Under the pieces are notes generated by a model, which was not told where the DNA came from, searched no databases, and worked only from the letters and a program-made list of their open reading frames with translations. Shown piece by piece: positions 63,301-64,000 of a stretch of 64,000 nt of DNA; position 1 is the stretch's first letter, and the number at the start of each line of letters is the position of its first letter. Source of the stretch: Turritopsis dohrnii (Eukaryota > Cnidaria > Hydrozoa > Anthoathecata > Oceaniidae); the NCBI GenBank assembly GCA_027922465.2, contig BQMF02000429.1:186001-250000 (forward strand). Reading direction: 5' to 3'. Made by a program: the position numbers and the translations under genes.

Positions 63301-63616
63301 ATAGGGGCTTGCTAATGGGTACCCTACAGAGGACTTAGGTCACCGAGTTAGACGGGCTATCATCGCAATTCTGACCCCTCAATAGTTTTAGTTATCGAAA
63401 ATAACAACCAGAATTTGCCCCCTCAAAAGTGGTCATTCAGTCAAAATATGCCTGGACTAACGGTGGTGATGGGCATCTCAATTCAGCATGCATGGAGTAG
63501 AAGATACTGTAACGTTAGGTTGATGAAAACAGGTCATTTATGGTTTCGAAACTTAACTTGGAGAAGATGAATCGAACACCTAACAAAAACTGTTATAACT
63601 TACCAACATCATCCAT
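48280..63616 (-). CDS. Multidomain Death / pseudo-OTU / NERD-like / SF1-helicase-like ATPase gene
   Basis: Nine exons chain in frame on the minus strand: 63604-63616, 56368-56634, 54841-55146, 54062-54092, 53506-53972, 53093-53425, 51020-52551, 48512-49458, 48280-48308. Phases run 1,1,1,2,1,1,0,2,1 and every junction has GT..AG. This gives about 1,308 residues with an open 3' end; adding the ankyrin exons (41454-41934, 41297-41321) gives 1,476 residues and a stop. Order: helical N-terminal module (5-93), Death domain (about 110-185), OTU-like fold lacking Cys (196-360), beta-rich domain (362-472), NERD-like region (about 530-660), P-loop ATPase (about 780-1240; Walker A FGCGKT near 800, Walker B CHVCIDELN near 900, motif V/VI-like GCRGFQL and ENAARATSD near 1200-1235). 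The Death domain implies signalling adaptors; the ATPase is not NACHT or NB-ARC. The first exon is the least certain part. Confidence 0.7.
48512..49458 (-). CDS. Death/ATPase gene, exon with helicase C-terminal motifs
   Basis: Acceptor ATTCTTTAAAG|GTGGCT, donor AGCAT|GTAAGA. The first third is acidic and linker-like (ISDSSSPVRITDDNKEDH). Later come STILRLALCMEYINAGDTII, LTDNSGCRGFQLRKVVIPLS (SF1 motif V-like: an S/T-x-x-G-x-x-F core) and HTILENAARATSDILFIVID (motif VI-like, retaining the RA..L pattern). These match the second RecA-like domain of SF1 helicases in order. If no later exon is used, the frame stops at ATG TAA right after the donor site. Confidence 0.75.
49892..50209 (+). CDS. Hypothetical ORF inside an intron, possible transposon fragment
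   Basis: ATG in good context (AAAATGG) opens 105 codons opposite to the host gene. The first 60 residues look structured (AVRNILQRCANQLLSMVEEI, then SVSEMTRLFRFGRSVRG). After a possible donor at GATCT|GTAAGA, the rest is low quality. It resembles the N-terminal exon of an invertebrate transposon protein, unproven. Confidence 0.3.
   Translation: MANEAVRNILQRCANQLLSMVEEIGNGNAPRSHIPSSVSEMTRLFRFGRSVRGRSSTIEIYLFISALKACAVAKAEEKSSVVYSTCRETKKIFVFNNSVFRFFTT
50640..50702 (+). repeat. Tc1-like terminal sequence
   Basis: GTTTCCAACATTATGAAACACACTGTA repeats the end seen at 8104-8136. A candidate opposite end TACAGTGAATACTTTTTTGG lies at 50394 but matches poorly. Confidence 0.35.
51020..52551 (-). CDS. 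Death/ATPase gene, large exon with NERD-like and P-loop ATPase regions
   Basis: Acceptor AATTTCAG|GAATTACC, donor CTGGAG|GTAACA; 511 codons. Early part: DWIIFPNIF, then NRIVVFHQKKGAILNIRVTE, placed and patterned like the strand core of NERD or related PD-(D/E)xK folds, but with IRV where an ExK is expected, so probably catalytically dead. Then a helical spacer (HLIGQISGFIANTSMQVAKH), a Q-motif-like ANDEQIQVIVDP, Walker A KAAFGCGKTIVGTLLSEFLA and Walker B ICHVCIDELN. Residues K and T of Walker A and DE of Walker B are intact, so ATP binding and hydrolysis look possible. It is the largest exon and is free of stops. Confidence 0.85.
53093..53425 (-). CDS. Death/ATPase gene, beta-rich domain exon
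   Basis: Acceptor TTTTTTAG|TTGAAA, donor ATTG|GTACGT; phase 1 at both ends, 111 codons. Alternating hydrophobic strands (SIEIFQLKGNSCIFEA, YDYIFIKNLDRNKSYRCLLEY, YKLTSKVFSL) suggest an Ig-like or fibronectin-like sandwich. Symmetric phase-1 borders are typical of shuffled domains. No family assigned. Confidence 0.7.
53506..53972 (-). CDS. Death/ATPase gene, main exon of the OTU-like domain
   Basis: Acceptor GCAATAG|GAATAA, donor AAAAG|GTATTT. The helical N-terminal part is followed by LLKVLLNALANTFHLCIKIL and an MCLMNEDHIQPL end, the pattern of OTU peptidases in which the last histidine precedes a hydrophobic strand. With the preceding 31-nt exon the catalytic-loop region reads WNDNLFSMF instead of DGNCLF, so the nucleophilic cysteine is absent. 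A non-catalytic ubiquitin-binding or scaffold role is plausible. Confidence 0.7.
54062..54092 (-). CDS. Death/ATPase gene, 31-nt micro-exon
   Basis: Acceptor TTTTTTTTAG|ATTGG and donor TTCAG|GTAAGA are both strong. At 31 nt it is exactly what converts phase 1 (Death exon) to phase 2 (OTU exon). It encodes WNDNLFSMF, aligning with the OTU catalytic-loop position. Confidence 0.7.
54163..54555. mobile_element. Tc1/mariner-like MITE in an intron
   Basis: CAGTGTGTATCAAAAAATTG and its reverse complement are the outer parts of inverted repeats of more than 50 bp, with TA at 54161-54162 and 54556-54557. 393 bp, no transposase. It lies between the Death exon and the 31-nt micro-exon. Confidence 0.85.
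54841..55146 (-). CDS. Death/ATPase gene, Death-domain exon
   Basis: Acceptor ATTTGTAG|ATGGTC, donor CATATA|GTAAGC; 102 codons with phase 1 on both sides. Core residues of the Death domain are in order: RISHGASEEWRSISHFLL (helices 1-2), IQTICANHPNDVKVRLQKVLEKW (helices 2-4, with the aliphatic-x-x-x-L-x-x-W pattern), then TWLHLKSLL (helix 5). Death domains pair homotypically to build signalling platforms for apoptosis or innate immunity. Confidence 0.82.
55150..56360. other. Intron of the Death/ATPase gene
   Basis: AT-rich with short frames only (55382-55615, 55671-55865). No further exon with matching phase was seen. Confidence 0.45.
56368..56634 (-). CDS. Death/ATPase gene, N-terminal helical exon
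   Basis: Acceptor TTTTTTAG|ATTATC, donor TTGAAG|GTGAGT (perfect consensus); 89 codons, phase 1 on both sides. Mostly helical (GKQFCERLFHDDIVERKF, YDRPVLDCVMHQMTNL, KKRSDIVAILQDELPNLSKEI). Length, helix count and neighbour suggest a second Death-fold module (CARD- or DED-like), but no signature residue proves it. Confidence 0.7.
56640..57475. other. Intron 1, unique part
   Basis: No exon or element found apart from AT-rich sequence. Confidence 0.4.
57904..58242 (-). CDS. HIRAN-like domain protein encoded by the pogo element
   Basis: 112 residues from ATG 58242, divergent from the transposase with a 192-bp gap. The pattern RGFHVYHNTANWNPYTGQDL, EFNNIYDKFAVCGKALLPG, VVVGHVPRELSRYIWFAIQKG fits HIRAN domains, which bind DNA 3' ends in HLTF/Rad5 and occur alone in many invertebrate ORFs. 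The frame is also open upstream over the transposase start, but this ATG is the best placed. Just after the stop, in another frame, MQILKEKVSK leads to an acidic tail EETDSGDELNDDDDDVILL (57900-57728), which may be a second exon, a frameshifted continuation or a separate small ORF. A role in transposition or host repair is speculation. Confidence 0.7.
   Translation of the reverse strand: MATTEIFSFITALRGFHVYHNTANWNPYTGQDLSFKCEFNNIYDKFAVCGKALLPGKISPVVVGHVPRELSRYIWFAIQKGAKVSAVVKNTQAKPSPVLQGGLEILISALKQ
58435..59928 (+). CDS. Pogo/Tigger-like transposase (DDE_1 superfamily), intact
   Basis: 497 residues from ATG. The N-terminal half carries two helix-turn-helix DNA-binding regions: KIRISRYANLHGYRQSVRHF with SSIRRWTTTYK (about 75-110), then a CENP-B-like segment (about 125-210; KRGRPTLLSSELDAKLRAMV). 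The catalytic core has LNLDQTP (Asp near 245), LLIWDAFTGQ (Asp near 362) and HLLQPLDLTTNATFKN (Asp near 398), the DDD form of pogo. No stop or frameshift. It lies between perfect TIRs, so the element could be active. Confidence 0.93.
   Translation: MSLFRYFEPIKDGASNACRQASSIVSKHASSGVLGVSEKEAKKVAEELKGISAQSSEVGNKSRTQYAEKDKIRISRYANLHGYRQSVRHFYKEFPQLNESSIRRWTTTYKSHLPQQQPEENISVIGVKRGRPTLLSSELDAKLRAMVQNLRISGAPINIHTVRGVLAGLVRSDVEKYGRYLDFQVTRSWVRSLYRRMKMSRRFSTTSRPNITRELWEEISSQYLHEISSLTKSHEMPDELILNLDQTPSKFVAANKVTMAEKGSKHVSIAGGTDKRCITLTVTKSMSGHLLPLQVIHKGKTERCLPPNARDDKRFLFSYNERHWSNEKETLRLIDGILLPYIEKTKKDLNLPNEQKSLLIWDAFTGQNTQSVKKRLSQLNIIPVNVPKNLTHLLQPLDLTTNATFKNIERKEFSNYFTSAILKELIGNPNLDVTTISVDLRLITLKPIHFETLKKIFSFFDTEDGKKIIISGFRSAGIIQAIEKARAGEHSLIDPYM
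60733..62254 (+). pseudogene. Decayed reverse-transcriptase-like polyprotein, C-terminal part
   Basis: Fragments in order but in different frames: AFPNDLTAAGKFALLERWW and GPSFGYLPQQKKSWL (remnant of the YADD region and thumb), APQTAYSCFVAGYQHRFSYC and LRTIPGLENYIEDLEEVV, then CKKGGFVSIRNNEVREITAL, LLDVSAFEFWTPGQRVFCDV (a PD-(D/E)xK-like strand) and SLLRSMLLCIRVSRSL before a stop at 62254. This order matches a retroelement protein family I recall as common in cnidarian and other marine genomes. Many stops and shifts; the N-terminus is missing. Its clade is uncertain. Confidence 0.6.
62850..63600. other. Intron 1, outer part
   Basis: Contains a short CCCTAATCCTAACC telomere-like tract at 63120-63134. 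63047-63245 carries CAATATTGCACTTT and its inverted copy AAAGTGCAATATTG near its ends, so a small foldback element is likely there. Confidence 0.45.
63604..63616 (-). CDS. Predicted first coding exon of the Death/ATPase gene
   Basis: Minus-strand ATGGATGATGTTG is followed by GTAAGTT, a perfect donor, in phase 1, which matches the next exon at 56634. The ATG context is AAGATGG. It encodes only MDDV plus a split codon. The upstream 63617-63800 is GC-richer than its surroundings and could be leader and promoter. A 7-kb first intron is implied. Other first exons cannot be excluded. Confidence 0.45.
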
Positions 63617-63969
63617 CTTTCAACTTGATAACTAAAGCTACATCCACACTTTCCCCAAACGACGTTAAGAAATTTCCTACTTTCACTTAGCGGCTAGTCA
63701 GTCTTGTGACTATGTTTAGCGACAGCCTTTGAGTACCCTCACTTTTACCGCCATCATCGTCAAAACGTCTTGTGACTGTGAGGCTGTAATAGGAATGTAA
63801 ACACCAAGCGGGCGACTTTATATTATTTTGTTGACATGCACGGTTATCACAATAGGATCATTGAAATAATAAAATCACAAAAAAAATTTGGTATATAACA
63901 GCAAGTATTTACATTCCATTTACATTTGACAAATTAACTGAATTAACAAAAGCTCGTTTGGCAAGATTA

Positions 63970-64000
63970 AGGCCGGTTTCCACTTCGTTCGCTTTTATAA
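63970..64000 (+). mobile_element. Left end of a Harbinger-type element cut by the window edge
   Basis: AGGCCGGTTTCCACTTCGTT follows TTA (63967-63969) and shares its first ten bases with the MITE at 3419. Only about 31 bp are visible. Confidence 0.5.

Overview
This is an AT-rich, transposon-dense stretch of an animal nuclear genome. The evidence is spliced genes with GT..AG introns, a Death-domain exon, several LINEs, a copia-type LTR element, Harbinger, pogo and Tc1-like DNA transposons, Helitrons and a tRNA-derived SINE-like element. The element mix and a HIRAN-type ORF resemble what I know of cnidarians and other marine invertebrates. The species cannot be fixed from sequence alone.

Layout. 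0.3-3.1 kb is a dispersed repeat (a second copy lies at 14.9-16.5 kb), interrupted by a 1.36 kb DNA transposon. 3.3-5.6 kb is a decayed copia pol on the minus strand, split by a Harbinger-type MITE. 6.9-8.6 kb holds a 5'-truncated LINE tail and a tandem repeat of about 128 bp. 9.1-9.8 kb is a compact four-exon gene for a 94-residue secreted peptide. 10-17.5 kb is mostly repeats: palindromic MITEs, the SINE-like element and two poly-C runs. 17.6-20.5 kb is an open LINE ORF with APE endonuclease and reverse transcriptase. 21.4-22.6 kb holds three MITEs. 23.2-27.3 kb is a two-ORF CR1/L2-like LINE with both ORFs open. 28.7-34.8 kb holds decayed DNA transposons. 34.9-37.1 kb is a foldback element containing two head-to-tail Helitrons. 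37.8-38.7 kb is a single-exon type I membrane receptor-like gene. 41.3-42.1 kb holds ankyrin-repeat exons. 45.3-48.1 kb is an array of four Helitrons.

The main host locus is a large minus-strand gene running from a predicted first exon at about 63.6 kb to at least 48.28 kb. I could chain nine exons with consensus splice sites and matching phases. The predicted protein of about 1,300 residues carries, in order, a helical N-terminal exon, a Death domain, an OTU-like fold that lacks the catalytic cysteine, a beta-rich unknown domain, a region resembling a degenerate NERD nuclease, and an SF1-helicase-like P-loop ATPase. It may also read into the downstream ankyrin exons, which are phase-compatible. 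I read it as a candidate innate-immune or cell-death ATPase that differs from NACHT/NB-ARC NLRs. This is inference from sequence. Its long first intron holds a long-inverted-repeat element, into which an apparently intact pogo/Tigger-like transposon has inserted. That pogo element carries a divergent HIRAN-domain ORF.
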